Shown in pieces: positions 17,922 through 25,755 of a stretch of DNA of 50,475 bases; position 1 is the first letter of the stretch, and the number at the start of each line of letters is the position of its first letter. The DNA comes from Bradyrhizobium genosp. SA-3 (GTDB lineage: Bacteria; Pseudomonadota; Alphaproteobacteria; Rhizobiales; Xanthobacteraceae), in the NCBI RefSeq assembly GCF_004212635.1, contig NZ_PSRT01000059.1:1-50475 (forward strand), read 5' to 3'. The position numbers were made by a program, and so were the translations under genes. The notes under the pieces are model-generated. The model searched no databases. It had not been told where the DNA came from and saw nothing but the letters and a program-made list of their open reading frames with translations.

Positions 17922-18452
17922 ATGACCGAACAGCTCTCCGCCGACGACTGGATCAAGGTGGGGCTCAAGGCGCTCGCCAGAAGCGGCTTCACGGCGCTGA
18001 AGGCCGAGCCGCTCGCCAAGGCCATGGGCGTATCGCGCGGCAGCTTCTATTGGCATTTTGCCGATCTCGGCGCCTTCCACGCGGCCTTGCTGAAACGCTG
18101 GCGCGAGATCGCGGCGGAGCAGATCATTGCCGATGTCGAGGCTGGCAGTGACGAGCCGCTGACAGCGCTGTTGCGAAGATCCTTCGGCGCGCGGCTCGAC
18201 CTCGAGCGCGCCGTGCGCAACTGGGCGGCGTTCGACGCGGCCGCGCAAGGCGCGGTCCGTGCGATCGACCGCCGCAGGCTCGACTATATCGAGGCGCTGC
18301 TGAAGAAGCGGGGGCTCGACCCGGCGATGGCGCAGGCGCGCTCGCAGATCCTGTACTGGACCTTTCTCGGCTTCGCCTTGTCGGGCGCGCCGGTGCCGCC
18401 GGCGCGGCTCCAGGACCTGCTCGACGAGCTCTTGCGGATGATGTCCGCTTAA
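17922..18452 (+). CDS. TetR/AcrR family transcriptional regulator
   Basis: 176 residues. The N-terminal helix-turn-helix is clear: DWIKVGLKALARSGFTALK, then LAKAMGVSRGSFYWHFADLGAF, the TetR recognition helix with the conserved Y-H-F. The C-terminal half is helical and ligand-binding, with no recognised ligand. An in-frame ATG at 17898 lies inside the second operator, so the ATG at 17922 is preferred. The gene is divergent from a small membrane protein with two matching palindromes between, pointing to control of both genes. A palindromic repeat begins right after its stop. Confidence 0.88.
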   Translation: MTEQLSADDWIKVGLKALARSGFTALKAEPLAKAMGVSRGSFYWHFADLGAFHAALLKRWREIAAEQIIADVEAGSDEPLTALLRRSFGARLDLERAVRNWAAFDAAAQGAVRAIDRRRLDYIEALLKKRGLDPAMAQARSQILYWTFLGFALSGAPVPPARLQDLLDELLRMMSA

Positions 18453-18510
18453 ATTCTTATTCTGACGCGTTTCTTTCCGCGAACCGGTACCCACTTCACT
18501 GGAAAACGCC
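18453..18510. repeat. Partial copy of repeat family F
   Basis: It contains GACGCGTTTCTTTCCGCGAA, then CCGGTACCCACTTCACTGG and AAAACGCC. This is the reverse complement, with changes, of part of the repeat at 39631-39737. It starts directly after the TetR stop codon and ends 65 bp before Trm112. Confidence 0.7.
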
Positions 18511-18575
18511 TTGGCAGCCGCGATGGGCGGATGCGAATTTCTGTGCTAGAGGCAGCCGACTGCCGGAGACCACCC

Positions 18576-18773
18576 ATGAACGCGCCCACCGAACGTCCCG
18601 AAGCCAGCGTCGATCCGAAACTGCTGGAGATTCTGGTCTGCCCGCTGACCAAGGGCCCGCTGGAGTTCGACGCCGCGCGGCAGGAGCTGATCTCGCGCAG
18701 CGCCAAGCTCGCTTATCCGATCCGCGACGGCATCCCGATCATGCTGCCGGAAGAGGCGCGCAAGATCGATTAA
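18576..18773 (+). CDS. Trm112 family protein
   Basis: 65 residues. LLEILVCPLTKGPLEFD and AYPIRDGIPIMLPEEAR match the bacterial Trm112/DUF343 family, small proteins that in eukaryotes activate methyltransferases and in bacteria have no settled role. Only one of the usual zinc-ligand cysteines (in LVCPLTKG) is kept, which is common in bacteria. The frame is open upstream, but MNAPTERP at 18576 fits the family length. It lies five genes downstream of the CnoX and LON genes, with an inserted block between. Confidence 0.88.
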   Translation: MNAPTERPEASVDPKLLEILVCPLTKGPLEFDAARQELISRSAKLAYPIRDGIPIMLPEEARKID

Positions 18774-18817
18774 AGTTTTGTAGCCGGTGGAGCGCAATAT
18801 GGCGCCACACTCTCGGT

Positions 18818-18961
18818 GTCGTCCCGGCGAAGGCCGGGACCCATAACCACGGAGAGAGGTTATGACGCGAAACTGGGTAACTCCAAGTCTTCGCAAAATT
18901 ATTGCTGCGGCGTATGGGTCCCGGATCTGCGCGCGCTCGGAGCGCGCTTGTCCGGGACGAC
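18818..18961. repeat. Nested palindromic repeat, family A, copy 2
   Basis: 144 bp between the convergent Trm112 and ubiH-like genes. GTCGTCCCGG (18818-18827) pairs with CCGGGACGAC (18952-18961). Inside are GGGACCCATAACCAC, AAGTCTTCGCAAAA, TATGGGTCCCGGAT and GCGCGCTTG, the same blocks in the same order as at 7947-8107. Confidence 0.85.
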
Positions 18962-19000
18962 GAGGAGAGAGGGGGCGCGAGACGCTCTTGAAACGTCTGC

Positions 19001-20221
19001 CTACAGCGCCTCGCCCTTCAATAGCCGCGGCACCTCGCCCATGAGCCCGGCGGCCTGGCGGATGAAAAGATTCTTCAGCGGCGGGGCGCGGTCGACGAGG
19101 CCGAGGCCGATGTCGCGCACCGTGCGCAGCAGCGTCGACTGGTTGGAGAACAGGAAGTTCAGCGAGTTGGTGGCAACGCCCATCGCCATGGTGTCGAACC
19201 GGCGCCAGCGCTGGTAACGGTCCAGCACGTCGGCGCCGCCGAGATCCATGCCGAGCCGCGCGGCATCGACGACCACCTCGGCCAGCGCGGCGACATCCTT
19301 CAGCCCCATGTTGAGGCCCTGGCCCGCGATCGGATGGATGACATGGGCGGCATCGCCGACCAGCGCCAGGCGCTCGGCGATGAAGGAGCGCGCAACGAAA
19401 TAGCACAGTGGGAATGCGCGCGGCTTGTCGAGCGCCTTGACCTCGCCGAGATGCAGACCAAAGCGCTGCTCGAGTTCAGCGTGGAACTCCTCGTCACTGA
19501 GCGCGATGATGCGCGCGGCCTCGCTGCGGCGCTCGGTCCACACCAGCGATGACCGCCTGCCGGATAGCGGCAGGATCGCGAACGGGCCGGCGGGCAGAAA
19601 GTGCTCTTCGGCGCGGCCCTCGTGATCGCGCTCGTGGCCGACGGTGACGACGATGCCGGACTGGTCATACTCCCAGCCATGGGTGGCGATGCCGGCGCGC
19701 TCACGCAGCCTGGATCTGGCGCCATCGGCGGCGACCAGCAGGCTCGCCGCGATCACGCTACCATCGCCGAGCGTCACGTCGATGCCCTCGGAACGCGCGT
19801 CGTAGGACGCGACAGTGGTGGCGCGGAGATCGATGCCCTCGGCCTCGGCGCGCGCCACCAGCGCATCGATCAGGCGGCGGTTCTCGACCATATGCGCAAA
19901 GGGCTCGCCCGGCGCGACATCGCCGGCGAAATTCAGGAACACCGGGCGCGTAGCGTCCTCCAGCTTGGAATCGGTGACGACCATGTCCAGGATCGGCTGC
20001 ACCTCGCCCCGGACATCGTCCCAGGCGCCGATCGCCTCGAACAGGCGGCGGCAGGCGGCCACGATCGCGGTGGCGCGCGGGTCGCGGCTCGGACGCATGC
20101 TGAGCGCGGGATCGGCGACGATGACGGGAATCTCGGGCCCGAGCCCCTGGCGCAGCGCCAGCGCCAGCGCCAGCCCTGCAAACGCGCCGCCGCCAATGAC
20201 AATGCTACCCTGTACCGACAT
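19001..20221 (-). CDS. UbiH/UbiF-family FAD-dependent hydroxylase (ubiquinone synthesis)
   Basis: 406 residues. The dinucleotide site GGGAFAGLALALAL is at 10-23. LLVAADGARSRLRERAGI is the second FAD/NAD motif, and LVGDAAHVIHPIAGQGLNMGLKD is the family signature that contacts FAD. These flavoproteins hydroxylate the aromatic ring of ubiquinone precursors at the membrane. Alphaproteobacteria use differing sets (UbiH, UbiL, UbiM), so the ring position is not assigned. It is divergent from tesB and converges on Trm112. Confidence 0.88.
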   Translation of the reverse strand: MSVQGSIVIGGGAFAGLALALALRQGLGPEIPVIVADPALSMRPSRDPRATAIVAACRRLFEAIGAWDDVRGEVQPILDMVVTDSKLEDATRPVFLNFAGDVAPGEPFAHMVENRRLIDALVARAEAEGIDLRATTVASYDARSEGIDVTLGDGSVIAASLLVAADGARSRLRERAGIATHGWEYDQSGIVVTVGHERDHEGRAEEHFLPAGPFAILPLSGRRSSLVWTERRSEAARIIALSDEEFHAELEQRFGLHLGEVKALDKPRAFPLCYFVARSFIAERLALVGDAAHVIHPIAGQGLNMGLKDVAALAEVVVDAARLGMDLGGADVLDRYQRWRRFDTMAMGVATNSLNFLFSNQSTLLRTVRDIGLGLVDRAPPLKNLFIRQAAGLMGEVPRLLKGEAL

Positions 20222-20310
20222 ACCCGACTTTCCCGGCCAATTCCTGGACTTGCTAGCAGACTTGAGGTGGGCGAAACAGTGCGGTGAAACAAGGGCGGAA
20301 CGGCCCGAAT

Positions 20311-20340
20311 GTCATTCCGGAGCTTCAATCCGGAAATGAC
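20311..20340. repeat. Short palindrome related to family E
   Basis: GTCATTCCGGA (20311-20321) faces TCCGGAAATGAC (20329-20340) across seven bases, with one bulged A. It sits 17 bp before the tesB start, the one repeat-like palindrome found in a divergent promoter gap. Confidence 0.5.
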
Positions 20341-20357
20341 GGCAAGAAAGCTCACGC

Positions 20358-21221
20358 ATGTCCAAAAGCCTGATCGACCTCATTTCGATCCTCGACCTGG
20401 AGCAGCTCGAGGTGAACCTGTTCCGCGGCAACAGCCCGAAGACGAGCTGGCAGCGGGTGTTCGGCGGCCAGGTGATCGGGCAGGCGATGGTGGCGGCCTG
20501 CCGCACCGTCGAGGGCCGGCTGCCGCATTCGCTGCATTGCTATTTCATCCTGCCGGGCGACCCGCAGATCCCGATCATCTACCAGGTCGAGCGGCTGCGC
20601 GACGGCAAGAGCTATTCGACGCGCCGCGTCACCGCCATCCAGCACGGCAATGCGATCTTCTCGATCATGGTGTCGTTCCACGCTGAGGAGGAGAGCGCGT
20701 TCGACCATCAGGACAAGATGCCCGACGTGCCGCCGCCGGAAAAGCTCACGGCGGAGGAGGTGGCGAAGCAGCCGATGTTCAAGGAGATGCCGGAGTTCAT
20801 CCGCCGCTACTACGAATCCGATCGTCCGATCGAGCTGCGCCCGGTCGAGCTTGGCCGTTATTTCGGCCAGAAGATTGACGACGGCCGCATTCACGTCTGG
20901 ATCAGGACCGCGGCGAAACTGCCCGACGATCCGGCGCTGCACATGTGCGCGCTCGCCTATGCCTCAGACTTCTCGCTGCTGGACGCGATCATGGCGCGCT
21001 ATGGCCGCACGCTGTTCGACAAGCGCATGATGCCGGCGAGCCTTGACCATGCGATGTGGTTTCACCGCCCGTTCCGCGCCGACGAATGGCTGCTCTACGC
21101 CCAGGATTCGCCGAGCGCACAAGGCGGCCGCGGCTTGACCCGTGGTTCGATCTTCAAGCCCGACGGCACGCTGGTCGCCTCCGTCGCGCAGGAAGGCTCC
21201 GTGCGCGAGCGGAGGGCGTGA
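20358..21221 (+). CDS. tesB: Acyl-CoA thioesterase II
   Basis: 287 residues forming a double hotdog fold: LEVNLFRGNSPKTSWQRVFGGQVIGQA in the first half and SLDHAMWFHRPFRADEWLLY in the second. The Asp of SLDHAMW, a Thr in GLTRGSIF and the Gln of ASVAQEG are the expected catalytic trio seen in E. coli TesB. It hydrolyses fatty acyl-CoA to free acid and CoA in the cytosol. It is divergent from the ubiH-like gene and ends 4 bp before the convergent DUF4339 gene. Confidence 0.93.
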   Translation: MSKSLIDLISILDLEQLEVNLFRGNSPKTSWQRVFGGQVIGQAMVAACRTVEGRLPHSLHCYFILPGDPQIPIIYQVERLRDGKSYSTRRVTAIQHGNAIFSIMVSFHAEEESAFDHQDKMPDVPPPEKLTAEEVAKQPMFKEMPEFIRRYYESDRPIELRPVELGRYFGQKIDDGRIHVWIRTAAKLPDDPALHMCALAYASDFSLLDAIMARYGRTLFDKRMMPASLDHAMWFHRPFRADEWLLYAQDSPSAQGGRGLTRGSIFKPDGTLVASVAQEGSVRERRA

Positions 21222-21225
21222 TCGC

Positions 21226-22122
21226 TTAGAGCGAGCCGCGCGGAGCGAGCTCGGTCTGCGACGCAAACCAGTTCATGATCCAGCGATACACCCACGGGAT
21301 CGGGATGATGAAGCTGCACAGGATCGCGGCCACGATTCCGCGCCACAAAATCTCGAGACCGCTGCCGTTGAACACGATTTCGCGCCGTGTGCCTTCGACG
21401 CTGCGGCAGAACCAGCGCATCTGCGCCGCGGCGACCCAGGCCCAGCCGATGATGGTGATGATGGAGATCGCGAACAGCAGGCTCCAGCCGATATAGGCCC
21501 AGATCGAGCCGGTGAAGCTCAGGCCCAGCGGCTGCCCGTTCGAGGCGAGGTTCGCGACCATCCATTTGATCAGCAGCCAGTAGAGGACGATCTGCACGAC
21601 GAACAGCAGGTTGCTGAGCAACTGGCTGCCGATGAAGGAGATGGCGATCGCCAGGACGATGAAGCCGAAATACCAGGGCACCAGCGTCATCGCATTGCCG
21701 GTGAAGCTGAGATTCGGGCGCCCCGGGACCTTCACGCAGGACACGATCCATTGCGTGTACCAGACGAACGCCCACGGCGCCGGCAGGACGAAGATCATTC
21801 CGATCAGCAAGACGATGCTACGCCAGGTGAACTCGAGGATGCCGAAATCGACCGCCAGCGATCCTCCACCTGCGCCACCATAGCCGCCGGCGCTGGCATA
21901 CCCACCGCCCATCATCGGCGGGCCGCCGGCCGGCATCATCGGCGGCGCGCCGCCGCCTCCGATCAAGCCGGGGATTTCGGCGGCCTTCTGCCAGCCGGCC
22001 ATGCCCTCGGTCCACACCAGCGTGTCCGGGCGCACGACGCCTTGGGCGATGAGATCGCGGAACTGCCCTTCCGCAAAGGGCCCCTGCTGCTTGCCCTCGG
22101 ATGCGTAAAACCAACTCGCCAT
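21226..22122 (-). CDS. DUF4339 (GYF_2) membrane protein with DUF898-like repeats
   Basis: 298 residues. The first 50 (WFYASEGKQQGPFAEGQFRDLI, then TLVWTEGMAGWQKA) are a GYF_2/DUF4339 domain. A Gly/Met/Pro-rich linker (55-88) follows. The rest is membrane, made of four similar units starting near residues 91, 138, 201 and 249. Each starts with a short F-x-G segment (NLSFTG, GLSFTG, IVFNG), continues with a helix and ends with a Trp-rich turn, as in the DUF898/YjgN family. Function unknown. It is divergent from glnK, about 240 bp away. Confidence 0.8.
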   Translation of the reverse strand: MASWFYASEGKQQGPFAEGQFRDLIAQGVVRPDTLVWTEGMAGWQKAAEIPGLIGGGGAPPMMPAGGPPMMGGGYASAGGYGGAGGGSLAVDFGILEFTWRSIVLLIGMIFVLPAPWAFVWYTQWIVSCVKVPGRPNLSFTGNAMTLVPWYFGFIVLAIAISFIGSQLLSNLLFVVQIVLYWLLIKWMVANLASNGQPLGLSFTGSIWAYIGWSLLFAISIITIIGWAWVAAAQMRWFCRSVEGTRREIVFNGSGLEILWRGIVAAILCSFIIPIPWVYRWIMNWFASQTELAPRGSL

Positions 22123-22359
22123 GGTGCGTCCCCCCCAAAATACTTATGTGCCGCCCGGGACCGGCAGGTTCACCCGATCCATGCCGAAAATGCATTGTGA
22201 AGGATGGACGGCTGCCCTGTACAGAGGCGGCCGTTCACATGGTCAAACGTTTTTCCGCTTCAATCTGCAACTTTTTTGTGCCATTTGCCCGGAAAGATGC
22301 CAGATTGACGCGGCGCCGGGGACATACGGCGCGACGCATCCCGGGGAATAGGCCTGACC

Positions 22360-22698
22360 ATGAAACTCGTCGTCGCGATCATCAAACCCTTCAAGCTCGA
22401 TGAGGTCCGCCAGGCCCTGACGGCGATCGGCGTCCACGGCATGACCGTAACCGAGGTGAAGGGCTATGGCCGCCAGAAGGGCCATACCGAGATCTATCGC
22501 GGCGCCGAATATGTCGTGAACTTCCTGCCCAAGCTGCGCATCGAGATCGCGGTCGCGTCCGACGTTGCCGACAAGGCGGTCAGCGTGATCACCGCGACCG
22601 CGCGCACCGGCCAGATCGGTGACGGCAAGATCTTCGTCACGCCGATCGACCACGCGCTGCGCATCCGCACCGGCGAAACCGACAGCGACGCACTCTGA
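22360..22698 (+). CDS. glnK: PII nitrogen regulatory protein, copy 1
   Basis: 112 residues, the exact family length. Tyr51 in the T-loop (GHTEIYRGAEY) is the uridylylation site, and TGQIGDGKIFV is the C-terminal signature that binds ATP. PII proteins sense 2-oxoglutarate, ATP and glutamine and plug the ammonium channel AmtB when nitrogen is plentiful. An amtB gene follows 80 bp downstream, so glnK is the fitting name. No convincing sigma-54 site was found in the 237 bp upstream, unlike copy 2. Confidence 0.95.
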   Translation: MKLVVAIIKPFKLDEVRQALTAIGVHGMTVTEVKGYGRQKGHTEIYRGAEYVVNFLPKLRIEIAVASDVADKAVSVITATARTGQIGDGKIFVTPIDHALRIRTGETDSDAL

Positions 22699-22778
22699 TC
22701 TAATCTAATACGTCTTCTTCGATTGCACCGGGCAACGACGCCACAGCGTGCAACGCAATCTATGCTGGGGGGAACGAC

Positions 22779-24080
22779 ATGGCGGGATATTTGCGCCGCG
22801 CAGCCGCTATGGCTGCGTCGATCGGATTTGCGTCTGCCATTGCCTCGCCCGCGTACGCCGCAGACCCCGAGATCAACACCGCCGACACCGCCTGGATGAT
22901 CGTCGCCACCGCGCTGGTGCTGATGATGACGATCCCCGGACTTGCGCTGTTCTACTCCGGCATGGTGCGCAAGAAGAACGTGCTTGCCACCATGGCGCAG
23001 AGCCTCGCCGCGGTGACGCTGATCTCGATTCTCTGGGTCGCGTTCGGCTATTCGCTGTGCTTCGTCGGCGATGGCCCGTGGATCGGCACGCTCGACCGCT
23101 GGTTCCTCGCGGGCATGACCATGGACAGCGTCAACCCGGCGGCCAAGACGATCCCGGAATCGCTGTTCATGCTGTACCAGATGACGTTTGCGATCATCAC
23201 GGTAGCGCTGGTCGCGGGCTCGGTTGCCGATCGCATGCGGTTCTCCGCCTATCTCTTGTTCTCCGTCGCCTGGTTCATCTTCGTCTACATTCCGCTGGCG
23301 CATTGGGTGTGGGGCGGCGGTTTCCTCGCCACCACGGGCGTTTTGGATTTCGCCGGCGGCCTCGTGGTGCATCTGTCGGCCGGCACCGGCGGCCTCGTCG
23401 CCGCGAAGGTGATGGGGCGCCGTCACGGCTACGGCACCGAGAATCTTTCGCCGTTCGATCTCTCGCTCGCGGTGATGGGCACCGGCTTGTTGTGGGTCGG
23501 CTGGTTCGGCTTCAACGGCGGCTCGGCTGGCGCGGCCAATTCGCGCGCGGTGATGGCGATCATTGCCACCCATCTCGCCGCCTGCGCCGGCGCCCTGACA
23601 TGGGGCGCGATCGAATGGTCGACGCGGCGCAAGCCCTCGGTGCTCGGCATGATCTCCGGCGCGGTCGCGGGCCTCGGCACCATCACGCCGGCCTCCGGGT
23701 TCGTGGCGCCCTGGCACGGCATCGTCATCGGCATCATCGCCGGTGCGGTTTGCTATTGGGCCTGCACCTGGCTGAAGCACCGCTTCAACTATGACGATTC
23801 GCTCGACGTGTTCGGCGTCCACGGTATCGGCGGCCTGACCGGCACATTGCTTGGCGGCGTGTTCGCAACCAGCGCCATCGGCGGCACCGCCGGCCTGATC
23901 GAGGGCCACCCGCAGCAAGTGTTGATCCAGCTCTATGGCGTCGCCGTCACCTTCGTGTGGTCGGCAGGCGTGAGCTTCGTCCTGCTCAAGCTGGTCGGCC
24001 TGTTCGTGCCCTTGCGCGTATCCCGTGAGCACGAACTCGAGGGGCTCGACATCTCGCAGCATGGCGAAGCGCTTCAGTAA
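22779..24080 (+). CDS. amtB: Ammonium transporter, copy 1
   Basis: 433 residues with a signal peptide (ending AYAADPE) and eleven membrane helices. Family motifs are present: LDFAGGLVVHLSAGTGG with the first pore histidine, and DDSLDVFGVHGIGG with the second. The trimeric channel moves ammonium into the cell, and the PII protein encoded just upstream should close it. It is shorter than copy 2 (482 residues), which has an extra loop. The C-terminal tail (ISQHGEALQ) is the PII-interacting region. Confidence 0.95.
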   Translation: MAGYLRRAAAMAASIGFASAIASPAYAADPEINTADTAWMIVATALVLMMTIPGLALFYSGMVRKKNVLATMAQSLAAVTLISILWVAFGYSLCFVGDGPWIGTLDRWFLAGMTMDSVNPAAKTIPESLFMLYQMTFAIITVALVAGSVADRMRFSAYLLFSVAWFIFVYIPLAHWVWGGGFLATTGVLDFAGGLVVHLSAGTGGLVAAKVMGRRHGYGTENLSPFDLSLAVMGTGLLWVGWFGFNGGSAGAANSRAVMAIIATHLAACAGALTWGAIEWSTRRKPSVLGMISGAVAGLGTITPASGFVAPWHGIVIGIIAGAVCYWACTWLKHRFNYDDSLDVFGVHGIGGLTGTLLGGVFATSAIGGTAGLIEGHPQQVLIQLYGVAVTFVWSAGVSFVLLKLVGLFVPLRVSREHELEGLDISQHGEALQ

Positions 24081-24091
24081 CAGGGCTTGCG

Positions 24092-24119
24092 CAACACATA
24101 AGTACATGCTTATGTGTTG
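24092..24119. promoter_or_regulatory. Perfect 11-bp inverted repeat, probable ArsR operator
   Basis: CAACACATAAG (24092-24102) and its exact reverse complement CTTATGTGTTG (24109-24119) are separated by TACATG. The repeat ends two bases before the ATG of an ArsR-type regulator gene, so it would cover the ribosome site and could also fold in the mRNA. Autoregulation of the three-gene cassette downstream is inferred. Confidence 0.8.
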
Positions 24120-24121
24120 TC

Positions 24122-24436
24122 ATGATCGAAGCCGACATCTTCAAGGCGCTGGCCGACCCGACGCGCCGCAAGGTCTTTGAAAAGCTCGCTGGCGGAAGCC
24201 TGAATGCCAGCGCCTTGCGCGACGGATTGGAGATCAGCCAACCCGCGATGTCGCAGCATCTTTCGGTGCTGCGCGCGGCAGGCCTCGTGCGCGAACAGCG
24301 GCAGGGCCGCTTTGTGAATTACGAAGTCGACCCGGACGGAATCGTCGCCATCGGGGCATGGCTTGCGCGCTACCGCGCCTATTGGCCGAAGCGCATGGAA
24401 GCACTCGCTGACCTCCTGAAGGACATGGATCAATAA
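24122..24436 (+). CDS. ArsR-type helix-turn-helix regulator
   Basis: 104 residues. DIFKALADPTRRKVFEKLA, then LEISQPAMSQHLSVLRAAGLV, is the ArsR winged-helix, followed by the wing REQRQGRFVNYEVD. The metal-binding cysteines of ArsR/SmtB are absent. This subtype is usually encoded next to an AHSA1/SRPBCC protein, as here (gap 12 bp). The start codon lies right behind a perfect inverted repeat, its likely own operator. The inducing signal is unknown. Confidence 0.9.
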   Translation: MIEADIFKALADPTRRKVFEKLAGGSLNASALRDGLEISQPAMSQHLSVLRAAGLVREQRQGRFVNYEVDPDGIVAIGAWLARYRAYWPKRMEALADLLKDMDQ

Positions 24437-24448
24437 GGATCTGGATCA

Positions 24449-24805
24449 ATGAGCGACACCGTGAAGCCTGATCGTCCCGACGAAGCCCTCGTGCTCGAAT
24501 ATGATTTCGATGCACCGCCGGCAAAAGTCTGGCGCGCCGTGACCATTCCTGCATTGCGCGAGCGCTGGCTGCCGGATTGCGACCTTGCCGGCGCCGAGCC
24601 GGAATCAACGATCGCAGGTGAAGAGGTGCGCTACCGGCTTCGCGATTCCAAGCCGCCATTTCGCGAGAGCCACGTCATCTTCCGGATCGAGCCGAACGAA
24701 GACGGCGGCACCCGCTTTCGCATCATCCAGCAAGCCTGCGACGAGCGAACAAGGCTGCCGCAGCCGGCCAATAGCAATTGCTACCTGATGCGCGCGGCGG
24801 CCTAG
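24449..24805 (+). CDS. SRPBCC/AHSA1 domain protein
   Basis: 118 residues. LVLEYDFDAPPAKVWRAVT, then IPALRERWLP, is the start of the SRPBCC (START/Bet v1-like) AHSA1 fold, which resembles the Hsp90 co-chaperone Aha1 and binds hydrophobic ligands in other members. It is a little short for the family (about 140), with a brief C-terminal end NSNCYLMRAA. It is the second gene of a likely operon, 12 bp after the ArsR gene and 41 bp before clpP. Ligand unknown. Confidence 0.85.
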   Translation: MSDTVKPDRPDEALVLEYDFDAPPAKVWRAVTIPALRERWLPDCDLAGAEPESTIAGEEVRYRLRDSKPPFRESHVIFRIEPNEDGGTRFRIIQQACDERTRLPQPANSNCYLMRAAA

Positions 24806-24846
24806 CAACAACACAACTTCATCACCTGCAGACATGGAGGTCGCCG

Positions 24847-25449
24847 ATGCGCGACATGCTTCAGCTCGTCCCTATGGTCGTCGAACAATCCGCCCGCGGC
24901 GAACGATCCTTCGACATCTACTCGCGGCTGCTGCGCGAACGCATCATCTTCCTCAACGGCGAGGTCAATGATGCGATGTCCGGGCTGGTTTGCGCGCAGC
25001 TGCTATTCCTGGAGGCGGAGAATCCGAGCCGGCCGATCAATCTCTACATCAATTCCTATGGCGGCGTGGTTACCAGCGGGCTCGCGATGTACGACACCAT
25101 GCAGTTCATCAAGGCGCCGGTTCATACGCTGTGCATGGGCACCGCGCGCTCCATGGGCTCGTTCCTGCTGATGGCCGGCGAACCCGGTCACCGCGCCGCG
25201 TTGCCCAATGCGAGCCTTCACGTGCATCAGCCGCTCGGCGGTTTCCAGGGCCAGGCGTCAGACATCCTGATCCACGCCAACGAAATGCAGGAAACCAAGC
25301 GGCGCATCACCAGGCTCTATGCGCAGCATTGCGGACGGACCGAAGAGGAGGTGGAACGGACCCTGGACCGCGACCACTTCATGACCGCGCAGCAGGGAGT
25401 CGAATGGGGATTGGTCGACCGGGTTTTTGCAGAGCGCGACGCCGCCTGA
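24847..25449 (+). CDS. ClpP-family serine protease paralogue
   Basis: 200 residues. The catalytic triad is complete: Ser102 in TARSMGSFLL, His127 in HVHQPLGG, Asp176 in LDRDHF. Two usually fixed motifs deviate: SPGG is SYGG at 70-73, and GQAASMGA is GTARSMGS. It is thus a divergent, probably active, second ClpP rather than the housekeeping copy, which normally sits beside clpX and lon. The start at 24847 has GGAGG seven bases upstream. It is the last gene of the ArsR-AHSA1-ClpP cassette lodged between two glnK-amtB modules. Confidence 0.9.
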   Translation: MRDMLQLVPMVVEQSARGERSFDIYSRLLRERIIFLNGEVNDAMSGLVCAQLLFLEAENPSRPINLYINSYGGVVTSGLAMYDTMQFIKAPVHTLCMGTARSMGSFLLMAGEPGHRAALPNASLHVHQPLGGFQGQASDILIHANEMQETKRRITRLYAQHCGRTEEEVERTLDRDHFMTAQQGVEWGLVDRVFAERDAA

Positions 25450-25598
25450 TGGTGCGACAGCGGCCCTCAGCGGGATACCCTCGGCGAGGTTCGTCTGCTC
25501 GACCCGCGACCGCCGCGATGAGCGTATCCGGTAAGCAGCGGGCGCAGTGGTCTCGATATTTCTCAAGTCCCTGCCGTATCAAAATACCTTTTGACTGC

Positions 25599-25624
25599 CC
25601 GACACATGAGCAACATTGTGTCGG
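25599..25624. promoter_or_regulatory. 8-bp inverted repeat over a possible promoter
   Basis: CCGACACA and TGTGTCGG are separated by ten bases. TTGACT (25591-25596) followed after 17 bases by CATTGT could be a weak sigma-70 promoter that this palindrome overlaps; alternatively it is a hairpin at the end of the clpP transcript, although no T-run follows. Confidence 0.5.
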
Positions 25625-25640
25625 CAGCCTGTCCTGCCTG

Positions 25641-25671
25641 CGTTTTGAGCAGGTGTGACCACGTTTTGAGC
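25641..25671 (+). promoter_or_regulatory. Direct repeat CGTTTTGAGC spaced 21 bp
   Basis: CGTTTTGAGC occurs at 25641-25650 and 25662-25671, exactly two helical turns apart, 85-115 bp upstream of the sigma-54-type promoter. That is where an activator's upstream sites are expected. It does not match the NtrC consensus I know. Confidence 0.45.
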
Positions 25672-25755
25672 GCGACGTAATATCGCACTGCACGGCAATG
25701 CGCGTTAGACGCGAAAACACGCGTTTTCATAATCCGTTAGGCAACGCGCCTGATC

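Noticed and set aside
22123..22359. Possible sigma-54 promoter before glnK copy 1 (AGGATGGACGGCTGCC near 22201)
   Set aside because: Has GG-N10-GC but the -24 element departs strongly from TGGCAC; not called.
22494..24107. 537-codon open frame antisense to glnK-amtB copy 1
   Set aside because: Arg/Gln/His-rich, spans two real genes and their gap, no ribosome site.
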